Source: Oscillospiraceae bacterium (GTDB lineage Bacteria; Bacillota; Clostridia; Oscillospirales; Ruminococcaceae). From it: a DNA stretch of 55,666 bases. The stretch is taken from NCBI GenBank assembly GCA_015067215.1, contig SVMW01000014.1, positions 1-55,666 of the forward strand, in the 5' to 3' direction. The position numbers and the translations under genes were made by a program. Each line of letters starts with the position of its first letter. Within the stretch, counting starts at the first letter, position 1. Shown here piece after piece: positions 7,087 to 14,800 of this stretch. The notes under the pieces are model-generated. The model was not told the DNA's origin, did no database searches, and saw only the letters and a program-made list of their open reading frames with translations.

Positions 7087-9714
7087 TTACTGGAGTGCTG
7101 CCAAGCTTTCAAGAATTTTTTCTTTTTTGCTGAGTGCAGCAGCAAGTTTTGCTTTTTCTGTTTCAACCAGTTTTTCAGGTGCTTTTGCCATAAAGCCAGG
7201 GTTGTTGAGTTTACCGCTGATAATCTGAATATCTTTTTCAACACCTGCCAGTTCTTTGTTGAGACGTGCAGTTTCCTTTTCCTTGTCAACAAGGTCGCCT
7301 GTAGGGATAAATCCGCGTGCACCTTCAACAACAACCTGTGAGTATGCTTTTGCATCGCCTTCAAATTTTTCAACAAGCTGAACTTCTTTTGCAAATGCAA
7401 ATTTTTCTACGAAATAGATACCCTGTTCAAAATCAGAAACATGTGGTGTTTCGATGATGAGCAATGTTTTGTTGGATGGGTGTGCCTGCATCTGAGCACG
7501 CAGTGCACGGATGGATTTTGCAAGTTCCAGAATTCTTGTGAGAGATTTTTCTTCTCTTTCAAACACAAGTTCTTCCTTGTACTGTGGCCACTGACAAAGC
7601 ATAATTGTTTCTTCTGCATTTGGAAGTGCAAGGTAGATTTCTTCTGTGATAAATGGCATAAATGGATGGAGAAGTTTAAGTGCTTCTTTCATTACATATA
7701 CCAACACTCTTCTTGCATTGTCTTTAACCTGTTTGTCTTCACTGTTGAGACGCAGTTTAACAATTTCGATATATTTGTCGCAGATGCAGTCCCAGATAAA
7801 GTCGTTTGCTTTCTGTGCTGCAAGACCAAGGTCGTAAGCTTCAATGTTTTCAGTTGCGGACTTGATTACATTGTTGAGTGTGGAAAGAATCCATTTGTCT
7901 TCCAGTTCAAGTTTTTCAGGCAGACCGTCTTCAAGTTCGTCTTCAAGGTTCATCTGGATAAAACGTGCAGCGTTCCAGAGTTTATTGTTGAAGTTACGGG
8001 AAGCTTTAACTTTGTCGTCGGAATAACGTGTGTCGTTACCTGCAGAAGAACCTGTAGCAAGTGTGTAACGGAGTGCGTCAGCACCGTACTGGTCAATAAC
8101 TTCCAGCGGGTCGATACCATTGCCGAGAGACTTGGACATTTTTCTGCCAAGTTCATCACGAACAATACCATGAATGAACACTGTATCAAACGGTACTTTG
8201 CCCATATGTTCAATACCGCTGAATATCATACGGGAAACCCAGAAGAAGATAATATCATAACCTGTAACAAGTGTGTTTGTAGGATAGAAATATTTAAGGT
8301 CTTCGCTGTCTTCATCTGGCCAGCCAAGTGTGGAGAATGGCCACAAAGCAGATGAGAACCATGTATCAAGAGTATCTTCGTCCTGTACAAGGTGTGTGCA
8401 GCCGCATTTTGGACAAACTGTTGGTGTTTCTTTTGCTACAATAACTTCGCCGCATTCCTGACAGTACCATGCAGGGATACGGTGACCCCACCACAGCTGA
8501 CGGGAGATACACCAGTCTTTGATGTTTTCCATCCAGTGGAAGAAGATTTTATCAAAACGTTCAGGAACAAATTTTGTTTCGCCACCGCGCACTGCTGCAA
8601 TTGCAGGTTTTGCAAGTGGTTCCATTTTAACAAACCACTGTTTGGAAATCATTGGTTCGATTGTTGTGTGGCAACGGTAGCAGGAACCAACATTGTGGCT
8701 GTAATCTTCAATTTTAACAAGGAGACCAAGTTCTTCAAGGTCTTTTACGATAGCATCTCTTGCTTCGTAGCGGTCCATACCTGCATATTTGCCTGTGTCT
8801 GCAGACATATGTGCATCAAGTTCCATAACTTTGATGATTGGCAGGTTATGTCTTACACCCATTTCAAAGTCGTTAGGGTCGTGTGCAGGTGTAACTTTAA
8901 CAGCACCTGTACCGAATTCTTTTTCAACATAGCTGTCTTCAAAGATTGGAATTTCACGGCCAACAAGTGGCAGAACAACGTGTTTGCCAACAAGATGTTT
9001 GTATCTTTCGTCGTCAACACCTACTGCAACACCTGTATCGCCAAGGAGTGTTTCAGGTCTTGTTGTAGCAACAACAAGATATTCATCACTGTCCTTGATT
9101 GGATATTTGATATGCCAGAGGTGACCTGCCTGTTCTTCAAATTCAACTTCAGCATCAGAAATTGAAGTCATGCAGTGCGGGCACCAGTTAACAATTCTTT
9201 CACCCTGATAGATAAGGCCTTTGTTGTAAAGATTAACAAAAACTTCGTTAACTGCTTTGCTGCAGCCTTCGTCAAGTGTAAAACGTTCTCTGTCCCAGTC
9301 ACAGGAAGAACCAAGTTTTTTGAGCTGTTCAATAATTCTGCCGCCGTAAACGCGTTTCCATTCCCATGCGCGTTCAAGGAATGCTTCACGGCCGAGGTCT
9401 TCTTTTGTAAGACCTTCCTTTGCCATTGCTTCTACAATTTTAGCTTCTGTTGCAATGGAAGCATGGTCTGTACCAGGCACCCACAGTGTGGAAAAGCCCT
9501 GCATTCTTTTGTAACGGATAAGGATATCCTGCAAAGTATTGTCCAGAGCGTGGCCCATGTGAAGCTGACCTGTAATGTTTGGTGGTGGAATAACAATTGT
9601 ATAAGGTGTTTTTTTGCTGTCTACTTCAGCGTGGAAATATTTGTTATCCAGCCAGTTTTTGTAAACTTTGTCCTCAACCTTTTTAGGGTCGTAGATTTTT
9701 TCAAGTTCTTTCAT
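7087..9714 (-). CDS. valS: Valyl-tRNA synthetase
   Basis: An 875-aa class I aminoacyl-tRNA synthetase that charges tRNA-Val. The HIGH-type signature is LHMGH (residues 51-55) and the KMSKS loop is GRKMSKSLGN (near 525). The editing (CP1) domain is between them, with VATTRPETLLGDT. Cysteine pairs CPHC and CPKCGC mark zinc-binding inserts, and the C-terminal ~60 residues form the usual tRNA-binding coiled coil. The start is ATG 9714 behind GGAG; extending the frame to 9807 would read through the T-box terminator and is rejected. Expression is controlled by the T-box at 9752-9995, so it should rise when uncharged tRNA-Val accumulates. Confidence 0.97.
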   Translation of the reverse strand: MKELEKIYDPKKVEDKVYKNWLDNKYFHAEVDSKKTPYTIVIPPPNITGQLHMGHALDNTLQDILIRYKRMQGFSTLWVPGTDHASIATEAKIVEAMAKEGLTKEDLGREAFLERAWEWKRVYGGRIIEQLKKLGSSCDWDRERFTLDEGCSKAVNEVFVNLYNKGLIYQGERIVNWCPHCMTSISDAEVEFEEQAGHLWHIKYPIKDSDEYLVVATTRPETLLGDTGVAVGVDDERYKHLVGKHVVLPLVGREIPIFEDSYVEKEFGTGAVKVTPAHDPNDFEMGVRHNLPIIKVMELDAHMSADTGKYAGMDRYEARDAIVKDLEELGLLVKIEDYSHNVGSCYRCHTTIEPMISKQWFVKMEPLAKPAIAAVRGGETKFVPERFDKIFFHWMENIKDWCISRQLWWGHRIPAWYCQECGEVIVAKETPTVCPKCGCTHLVQDEDTLDTWFSSALWPFSTLGWPDEDSEDLKYFYPTNTLVTGYDIIFFWVSRMIFSGIEHMGKVPFDTVFIHGIVRDELGRKMSKSLGNGIDPLEVIDQYGADALRYTLATGSSAGNDTRYSDDKVKASRNFNNKLWNAARFIQMNLEDELEDGLPEKLELEDKWILSTLNNVIKSATENIEAYDLGLAAQKANDFIWDCICDKYIEIVKLRLNSEDKQVKDNARRVLVYVMKEALKLLHPFMPFITEEIYLALPNAEETIMLCQWPQYKEELVFEREEKSLTRILELAKSIRALRAQMQAHPSNKTLLIIETPHVSDFEQGIYFVEKFAFAKEVQLVEKFEGDAKAYSQVVVEGARGFIPTGDLVDKEKETARLNKELAGVEKDIQIISGKLNNPGFMAKAPEKLVETEKAKLAAALSKKEKILESLAALQ

Positions 9715-9751
9715 CTTTTTCTCCTTTTTTCCAGTTTTGGAGCAATAAAAA

Positions 9752-9995
9752 AATCGCCCCATCATAAAATTTAATGGGACGATTGCAATAACCGTGGTAC
9801 CACCCAAATTGATGCACTTTGTGCATCCACTCGAATTGCCTTTAACGCAGGTTTACGGAAAAGGTTACTGATGTTTCACCCTTTCAGCTCCAAAGCTACA
9901 CAAAAAATTGGTTTTGCTGCGTCGCACCACACCGCAGCTCTCTGTAAAAACTTTAATTTTCTGCCTCTTTTTCCAAGCCATTATATATTATTAAA
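9752..9995 (-). promoter_or_regulatory. T-box leader of valS
   Basis: The minus-strand leader has the conserved T-box sequence GGGTGGTACCACGG (9792-9805). Upstream of it is a Stem III hairpin (GATGCAC/GTGCATC, 9811-9827), and further upstream the AGAGAG and GGTGCGA elements of Stem I. Downstream is an intrinsic terminator, AATCGTCCCAT/ATGGGGCGATT followed by seven T (9752-9784). T-boxes let uncharged cognate tRNA prevent termination. The specifier codon could not be placed with confidence; valine is inferred from the gene. A GTG in the 3' arm of Stem I is one candidate. Confidence 0.93.
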
Positions 9996-10009
9996 TATAT
10001 TACTAAATA

Positions 10010-10038
10010 ATTTTAATACTTGACAGTACAATTGTCAA
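10010..10038 (-). promoter_or_regulatory. Promoter of the valS leader
   Basis: Perfect TTGACA (10033-10038), a 17-bp spacer and TAAAAT (10010-10015) on the minus strand. Its -35 lies within the spacer of the plus-strand promoter at 10020-10048, and the reverse is also true. Confidence 0.85.
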
Positions 10039-10048
10039 GAATTAAAAT
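10020..10048 (+). promoter_or_regulatory. Divergent promoter toward the ydbC-like gene
   Basis: Perfect TTGACA (10020-10025), a 17-bp spacer and TAAAAT (10043-10048). Together with the minus-strand promoter it makes a 39-bp near-palindrome (10010-10048). Confidence 0.8.
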
Positions 10049-10054
10049 TAGTAC

Positions 10055-10083
10055 TTGCAATTATTATAAATTTGTAATACAAT
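10055..10083 (+). promoter_or_regulatory. Second promoter of the ydbC-like gene
   Basis: TTGCAA (10055-10060), a 17-bp spacer and TACAAT (10078-10083), 42 bp before the start codon. Confidence 0.6.
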
Positions 10084-10124
10084 TTGAACATTATTGAATT
10101 TAAATATAAGAAAGGTATACTGAC

Positions 10125-10346
10125 ATGGCAGAATTCAAATACGAAATTGTTGAAAAAATCGGCGTGCTTTCTCAGGGCAAAGGCGGCTGGCAGAGAGAAA
10201 TCAATCTGGTTTCCTGGGGCGAAAGAGAACCAAAATACGATATCCGTGACTGGTCCGCTGACAACACAAAAATGGGCAAAGGCATTTCCCTTACAGCAGA
10301 AGAAGTTGCTGTTCTCAAAGAAATCCTTGACGAAATTGATTTGTAA
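10125..10346 (+). CDS. YdbC-like PC4-family DNA-binding protein, 73 aa
   Basis: A small acidic protein resembling the bacterial YdbC family, which has the fold of the eukaryotic coactivator PC4/p15 and binds single-stranded DNA. Family-like features are the opening EIVEKIGVLS, a K-GGW-REINLVSW strand pair, KYDIRDW, MGKGISLT and the C-terminal helix TAEEVAVLKEIL. The length (73 aa) fits. ATG 10125 is preceded by AGAAAGG. It is a single-gene unit with one or two promoters, divergent from valS, and ends at a terminator (10355-10385). Its physiological role is not known. Confidence 0.8.
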   Translation: MAEFKYEIVEKIGVLSQGKGGWQREINLVSWGEREPKYDIRDWSADNTKMGKGISLTAEEVAVLKEILDEIDL

Positions 10347-10354
10347 TAAAAAAT

Positions 10355-10392
10355 GCTGTAATTTTCCCCAAAAGAAAGTTACAGCTTCTTTT
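10355..10392 (+). terminator. Terminator after the ydbC-like gene
   Basis: Stem GCTGTAA/TTACAGC with an extended inner pairing, followed by TTCTTTTTTT. Confidence 0.85.
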
Positions 10393-10457
10393 TTTATACA
10401 AAAATATATGGTATATTATTTTTATAATTACAAATTTGATTATAAAGAGGTATCTTT

Positions 10458-11048
10458 ATGGACTATAAATCAGAATTTCTGGAAATTTTTGACAGATGTG
10501 TAACAAGAAACGGCAAGGAACGACTGCTGGACTGGCTGTGCGGCACCGATTTTTTCACTGCCCCTGCTTCCACACGCTTTCATGGTGCCTGTGAATGCGG
10601 CCTTGTTATGCACAGCCTTAATGTTTATCATCTGCTGAGAAAAAAATGTGAAGACGGCGGTTTTGACTACAGCGACGAAACCATTGCACTTGTTGCCCTT
10701 TGTCACGATTTCTGCAAAATCAACCTTTACCACGAGGGCAGCCGAAATGTTAAAAACGAAGAAACAGGCCAGTGGGAAAAGGTTAAAATTTATACAAGTG
10801 AAGACCCGTTCCCATACGGACATGGTGAAAAAAGTGTTTTCCTTGTGGAAAGATTTTTGCGTCTGACCACCGAAGAAGCAATGGCAATCCGCTGGCATAT
10901 GGGTGGCTTTGATGACTCTGCCCGTGCAGGCAACTATTCCATTGGTGAAGCATTTAAACGCTATCCCCTTGCTGTTATGGCACATCTTGCCGACCTTGAA
11001 GCAACCTACCTGCTTGAAAAAGGCACATCAACAGTAAACAAAAAGTAA
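10458..11048 (+). CDS. HD-domain phosphohydrolase
   Basis: A 196-aa protein of the metal-dependent HD superfamily. A first histidine is in MHSLNVY, the HD pair is in LCHDFCK, further candidate ligands are in YGHGEKS and IRWHMGG, and the final Asp is in HLADLEA. This order (H...HD...H...H...D) is that of HD phosphohydrolases and nucleases. The substrate cannot be deduced. ATG 10458 is preceded by AAAGAGGT. It is a single gene with a strong terminator behind it; a TATAAT (10433-10438) lies upstream without a clear -35. The protein is probably cytoplasmic, since no signal or membrane segment is seen. Confidence 0.8.
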   Translation: MDYKSEFLEIFDRCVTRNGKERLLDWLCGTDFFTAPASTRFHGACECGLVMHSLNVYHLLRKKCEDGGFDYSDETIALVALCHDFCKINLYHEGSRNVKNEETGQWEKVKIYTSEDPFPYGHGEKSVFLVERFLRLTTEEAMAIRWHMGGFDDSARAGNYSIGEAFKRYPLAVMAHLADLEATYLLEKGTSTVNKK

Positions 11049-11061
11049 TATTATAAAATTT

Positions 11062-11097
11062 CAGACAGATACTTTTGGGCATCTGTCTGTTTTTTTG
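11062..11097 (+). terminator. Terminator after the HD-domain gene
   Basis: Perfect 9-bp stem CAGACAGAT/ATCTGTCTG followed by eight T. Confidence 0.95.
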
Positions 11098-11140
11098 CAA
11101 ATAAAAAAATATATTTAATGCAAGGATATAAAACAGTTAA

Positions 11141-11170
11141 ACCGACCTGTCGTTTCAATCACAGGTCGGT
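11141..11170 (-). terminator. Terminator after the HEAT-like gene
   Basis: Perfect 10-bp stem ACCGACCTGT/ACAGGTCGGT just past the minus-strand stop at 11175. The T-tract is better on the plus strand, so it may work in both directions between convergent genes. Confidence 0.75.
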
Positions 11171-11174
11171 TTTG

Positions 11175-11666
11175 TTATATGTTTTGTTTAGTCTTCGTAA
11201 AATTCTCTCTTACTGTTCGACAAATTGAAATTTGTTCTGTCAATGCTTTTTGGGTTTCAGCTATATCCTGTTCAATCAGCGGACGCATACTATCCTTATA
11301 TTTTGATAAATCAGCCCTGTTAAAACATTCTATTATTTTTGGTATGTATTGTGGTTTTGCCTCTCCAACCTGTACCAACGCCTTTATACACTGTCTGGCT
11401 GTAATCGGTTTTTCGTCTGTAACATGGGCAAGATAATCATCAAGAATAGCATCAAAATAATTTTCCTTGTCCCATTGTGCATTGACTGCAAGAATATTCA
11501 ATACACGATTTCTTACATATGACTTTGGATGATTAAGCAATGATGCAAAAGTGTTGAAATACTCATACCAGACATCAGTATCTTGACTTTCGGAGATGAT
11601 TTTATCAGCGAAGACAAATGCATCTTTATCATCTTTTTCTGTTAATCTTAAGATTATTTCATGCAT
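11175..11666 (-). CDS. HEAT-repeat-like protein, 163 aa
   Basis: An all-helical protein that resembles short Clostridial proteins with HEAT/armadillo-type repeats, sometimes labelled SufBD-like. The repeat flavour is seen in FASLLNHPKSYVRNRVLNILAVNAQW and in ITARQCIKALVQVGEAKPQY, with the typical pro-x-x-VR and basic helix B (quoted in parts, residues about 42-66 and 91-113). No catalytic motif is evident. ATG 11666 follows GGAGGTG. It is a single-gene unit between its own promoter and a terminator. A scaffold role is possible, but nothing in the context points to a partner. Confidence 0.6.
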   Translation of the reverse strand: MHEIILRLTEKDDKDAFVFADKIISESQDTDVWYEYFNTFASLLNHPKSYVRNRVLNILAVNAQWDKENYFDAILDDYLAHVTDEKPITARQCIKALVQVGEAKPQYIPKIIECFNRADLSKYKDSMRPLIEQDIAETQKALTEQISICRTVRENFTKTKQNI

Positions 11667-11729
11667 AGATACACACCTCCAAATTATTGTTTATCTCTTC
11701 TACCTATTCAAATTTATCTAACTGTATTT

Positions 11730-11758
11730 ATATTATCACAACATAATCAATCATACAA
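11730..11758 (-). promoter_or_regulatory. Promoter of the HEAT-like gene
   Basis: TTGTAT (11753-11758), a 17-bp spacer and TAATAT (11730-11735) on the minus strand, inside repeat copy A. Confidence 0.65.
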
Positions 11759-11762
11759 CAAA

Positions 11763-11789
11763 AGGCACAGCAGTTTAACTGCTGTGCCT
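11763..11789 (-). terminator. Terminator after the DivIVA-like gene
   Basis: Perfect 13-bp stem with a 1-nt centre (effective loop TTTAA) and a T-rich tail on the minus strand. It is part of repeat copy A. Confidence 0.85.
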
Positions 11790-11827
11790 GACACTGTTTT
11801 ATAAAGCATTGAACACTTCGATTTTAT

Positions 11828-12652
11828 TTATCCTATAATTTTTGCAATTGTATCCAGCACGCTGTCTGTGAGGGATTTTTTGACAGGTTTTGCAGGAACT
11901 TTCACCGCATATGTATCAGCAAGTGATGCCACCTTTTTATCTTTGTTTGGTGCAGGCGGTGTCAGAGGTTTGCTTTCTGTTTCGATAGCATCAATTTTTG
12001 TACTGTATTCATCAACCTGCTGTTCAATGGTTTTTGCAGAAGAGTCCATTGTTTCCATTGCTGTCTGCAGTTTTGCAAAAGACTGTTCCAGCTGTGCTTC
12101 CACCCGTGCAATTTCTTCTTTAAGGTTTACTACATCGCCTTTGAGGGTCTGAGTCTGCTGGGCCATTTTCTGTTTAACCTGTTCAGCTTCTGCTTCAGCA
12201 TTGCGGACAATTTCTTCCGCTTTCATGTTTGCTTCTATAAGACATTCGCCAATTTTATCCTGACGCTTTTTCCAGCTTTCGTTTTCTGCAGTCAGCAGCT
12301 CGCAGCGTGTTTTAAGGCTGAAAGTGTCTTTTTTAAGGTTTACAATTTCGCCGTCTTTTGTAAGGATAAGATTTTTATAATGTTCTATCTGATTTTTAAG
12401 TTCAGCATTGTTCTGTTTGAAATAATTCAGTTCCACGCTGAGTTCTTTTATTTTTTCTACCGTAATGGACAAATCCTGCTTGTTTTCGGCGCACTTTTCA
12501 GAAAGGGAGCTGATTTTGTCTTCCAGTTCCTTCTGTTTCTGTGTATATTCATTTTCCTGTTCTTTAAGCTGTTTAACAAGTGTGTCAATATAATCCAGCA
12601 CCTGTGTTCTGTTAAAGCCCATAACACTTTGTTTAAAAACAATGTTGTCCAT
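11828..12652 (-). CDS. DivIVA-like coiled-coil protein
   Basis: A 274-aa protein with a DivIVA/GpsB-type N-terminus (FKQSVMGFNRTQVLDYIDTL, residues about 6-25) and then a long coiled coil to about residue 215 rich in K, E and Q. The C-terminal part is proline- and lysine-rich (PLTPPAPNKDKK) and ends in a short amphipathic stretch. DivIVA proteins bind negatively curved membrane at poles and septa. The gene starts 3 bp after the uridine phosphorylase stop, with AGAGGGAAAG inside the upstream gene as ribosome-binding site, so translation is coupled. Which DivIVA-family role it has (division, sporulation or tip scaffold) cannot be told. Confidence 0.8.
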   Translation of the reverse strand: MDNIVFKQSVMGFNRTQVLDYIDTLVKQLKEQENEYTQKQKELEDKISSLSEKCAENKQDLSITVEKIKELSVELNYFKQNNAELKNQIEHYKNLILTKDGEIVNLKKDTFSLKTRCELLTAENESWKKRQDKIGECLIEANMKAEEIVRNAEAEAEQVKQKMAQQTQTLKGDVVNLKEEIARVEAQLEQSFAKLQTAMETMDSSAKTIEQQVDEYSTKIDAIETESKPLTPPAPNKDKKVASLADTYAVKVPAKPVKKSLTDSVLDTIAKIIG

Positions 12653-12655
12653 AGG

Positions 12656-13417
12656 TTACTTTCCCTCTTTTATAAGAATTTTAATTGCTTCAATTGCTGT
12701 TCTGATCGCCTTTTCGGTATCGTGTTCTTCGTCATTGTCAAGACCAAGGTTTCGTCTTTCCTGATTCCATACACACAGCATAACTGCGCCCGCTTTTGCC
12801 CTGAGTGCAGAGCATATTGTAAACAGTGCGGCAGATTCCATTTCACTTGCAAGGCATCCGCCTTTTATCCATGCCTGCCATTTGTTTTCAAGTTCATAAT
12901 TTACAGGCATACGCTGTGGTGCATGCTGACCGTAAAAGCTGTCCTTGCATTGTACCACACCTGTGTGGAAAGGATAACCAAGCTGTTTTGCTGCATCGCG
13001 CAGCGCACAGGTTATGTCAAGGTCGCCCACAGCAGGAAATTCAATTGGCAGATATTCCTTGCTGGTGCCTTCCATTCTGATTGCACCGGTAACAACAATC
13101 ACATCCCCTGCCCTTACTTCCAGCTGCATACCGCCGCAGGTACCTACACGGATAAAGTTTGTTACACCAAGCTGATTGAGTTCTTCAACACAGATTGCTG
13201 CAGAAGGGCCGCCGATGCCTGTGGAAACGCACAGAACTTTTTCTCCGCACAGTTCACCGATATAGGATGTGTATTCCCTTTTTTGTCCTATCTTGCGCAG
13301 ATTGTCAAAAAATTCCGCAATTTTGGATACGCGGTCAGGGTCACCCGGCAGGATAGCATACTTTGCACCCTGAATATCGGCTTTGTTCAGGTTTATATGG
13401 TATAATCTTTCATCCAT
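12656..13417 (-). CDS. udp: Uridine phosphorylase
   Basis: A 253-aa nucleoside phosphorylase of the NP-I family that cleaves uridine with phosphate to uracil and ribose-1-phosphate. Motifs are ILPGDPDRV (phosphate binding, residues about 22-30), STGIGGPSAAI (about 65-75), RVGTCGG and LASEMESAAL. Length and opening (YHINLNKADIQGAKYAI) match Escherichia coli Udp closely, which favours uridine over purine nucleosides. ATG 13417 follows AAGGGGGG. It forms an operon with the DivIVA-like gene. The upstream ftsZ terminator is close (13445-13496), so its promoter must overlap that region. Confidence 0.85.
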   Translation of the reverse strand: MDERLYHINLNKADIQGAKYAILPGDPDRVSKIAEFFDNLRKIGQKREYTSYIGELCGEKVLCVSTGIGGPSAAICVEELNQLGVTNFIRVGTCGGMQLEVRAGDVIVVTGAIRMEGTSKEYLPIEFPAVGDLDITCALRDAAKQLGYPFHTGVVQCKDSFYGQHAPQRMPVNYELENKWQAWIKGGCLASEMESAALFTICSALRAKAGAVMLCVWNQERRNLGLDNDEEHDTEKAIRTAIEAIKILIKEGK

Positions 13418-13444
13418 AAGTATGCCCCCCTTAAATATAGCACA

Positions 13445-13496
13445 AAAGCCATCGCATAAGGTTTGCCCTTATGCACAACCCCTTTACGATGGCTTT
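13445..13496 (-). terminator. Terminator after ftsZ, branched
   Basis: Outer stem AAAGCCATCG/CGATGGCTTT encloses a second hairpin, GCATAAGG/CCTTATGC. The T-tract on the minus strand is short (TTTTGTGC). Confidence 0.7.
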
Positions 13497-13508
13497 AAAA
13501 TTCAATTA

Positions 13509-14663
13509 TTAAAAACTGTTACCGCTGTTTTTTCTGAGAATTCTGATAACATCATCAAGATAATTTGAATCATCTTCAAATTTCTTTTCTTCTTCAACAA
13601 TGTGCTTTGCATCAATTGAAGTTTCTTCTTTTTCAGGTTCTGCGGTTGCTGTTGTCTGAACTGTTACCACAGGTTCTGCTTTTCTTGTTGTCAGTTCTGC
13701 TTCAGGTTTGTCATCAAAGCCTGTTGCAACAACTGTAACTTTAAGTTCATCAACAAGGTTAGGGTCAAATGATGCACCCCAGATGATGTTTGCATCAGGA
13801 TGTGCAGAAGATGTGATAAGTGTTGCAGCTTCTTCAACTTCTTCAAGGCCTATATCCTGGCTGGAAGTGATGGAGATGATAACACCGCGTGCACCGCTGA
13901 TGGAAGTTTCGAGCAGTGGAGACTGAATTGCTGCATGTGCTGCTTCACTTGCTTTGTTTGGTCCTTCAGCACGGCCAACACCCATATGTGCATAACCTGC
14001 ATCTTTCATAACAGCGCGTACGTCTGCAAAGTCAAGGTTGATAAATGCAGGAACATTGATAAGTTCAGAAATAGATTCAACACCCTGTTTGAGAACATTG
14101 TCTGCAATTTCAAATGCATTTACAAGAGTAATTTTTTCTTCGGAAACATATTTGAGTCTGTCGTTAGGAATAACGATAAGGCTGTCTACATTTTTAAGAA
14201 GATTGGAGATGCCCTGCTGTGCAGTTTTCATTTTGCGTGGGCCTTCAAAACCAAATGGTTTTGTTACGATACCTACTGTAAGAATGCCCTGTTCCTTTGC
14301 AACTTCAGCAACGATTGGTGCTGCACCTGTACCTGTGCCGCCGCCCATGCCTGCTGTGATAAACACCATCTGGCAGCCTTTGAGTGCTGCTGCAATTTCG
14401 TCGCGGCTTTCTTCTGCTGCACGCTGACCGATTTCAGGGTCTGCACCTGCACCACGGCCTTTTGTGAGTTTGGAGCCAAGCTGAACTTTCTGTGTTGCTT
14501 TTGATACTGCAAGAGCCTGTGCGTCTGTGTTCATGGAGATAAATTCCACACCTTTAAGGCCGGAAACCACCATGCGGTTTACAGCGTTACCGCCACCGCC
14601 GCCAACGCCAATAACTTTTATGTTAGTTGTTACAACAACATCGTCTTCCAAGAAAAAGCTCAT
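13509..14663 (-). CDS. ftsZ: Cell division protein FtsZ
   Basis: A 384-aa tubulin-like GTPase that forms the cytokinetic ring. The tubulin signature GGGTGTG is at residues 107-113; the N-terminal nucleotide-binding GVGGGGGNAVNRM is at about 19-31, and the T7-loop region with NLDFADVR follows later. A variable acidic linker leads to the conserved C-terminal tail DDVIRILRK, which binds membrane anchors. The start is ATG 14663 (MSFFLED) with GGAGGA upstream. It has its own promoter (14745-14773) and terminator. No ftsA is adjacent, so the membrane anchor is encoded elsewhere (SepF or FtsA). Confidence 0.98.
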   Translation of the reverse strand: MSFFLEDDVVVTTNIKVIGVGGGGGNAVNRMVVSGLKGVEFISMNTDAQALAVSKATQKVQLGSKLTKGRGAGADPEIGQRAAEESRDEIAAALKGCQMVFITAGMGGGTGTGAAPIVAEVAKEQGILTVGIVTKPFGFEGPRKMKTAQQGISNLLKNVDSLIVIPNDRLKYVSEEKITLVNAFEIADNVLKQGVESISELINVPAFINLDFADVRAVMKDAGYAHMGVGRAEGPNKASEAAHAAIQSPLLETSISGARGVIISITSSQDIGLEEVEEAATLITSSAHPDANIIWGASFDPNLVDELKVTVVATGFDDKPEAELTTRKAEPVVTVQTTATAEPEKEETSIDAKHIVEEEKKFEDDSNYLDDVIRILRKNSGNSF

Positions 14664-14744
14664 TATATATTCCTCCAATAAACGATTTTTACATCGGTTA
14701 ATTCTGTTTTAAAAACATTTATCCATTAAATATTCTTATATTAT

Positions 14745-14773
14745 AGTATAACAAAAAGATTAACTTATTTCAA
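14745..14773 (-). promoter_or_regulatory. ftsZ promoter
   Basis: TTGAAA (14768-14773), a 17-bp spacer and TATACT (14745-14750) on the minus strand, in the gap between divIB and ftsZ. Confidence 0.75.
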
Positions 14774-14800
14774 CATAAAACGGTAAAGTTGTATGGCTAT

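Larger units (their letters stand above)
11710..11790. repeat. 81-bp intergenic repeat, copy A
   Basis: This stretch matches 45881-45961 without gaps; about 10 of 81 positions differ. It contains the terminator of the DivIVA-like gene (11763-11789, AGGCACAGCAGTT/AACTGCTGTGCCT, followed by TTTTGTTG on the minus strand). It also contains the promoter of the HEAT-like gene. The two copies are 34 kb apart in the same orientation. Confidence 0.8.

Noticed and set aside
7441-8355. Long plus-strand open frame rich in C, F and V opposite valS
   Set aside because: It is a shadow of the valS coding strand: skewed composition, no ribosome-binding site, and valS is unambiguous.
9715-9807. N-terminal extension of ValS upstream of ATG 9714
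   Set aside because: It reads through the T-box and its terminator and encodes nothing resembling a synthetase; ATG 9714 has a proper ribosome-binding site.
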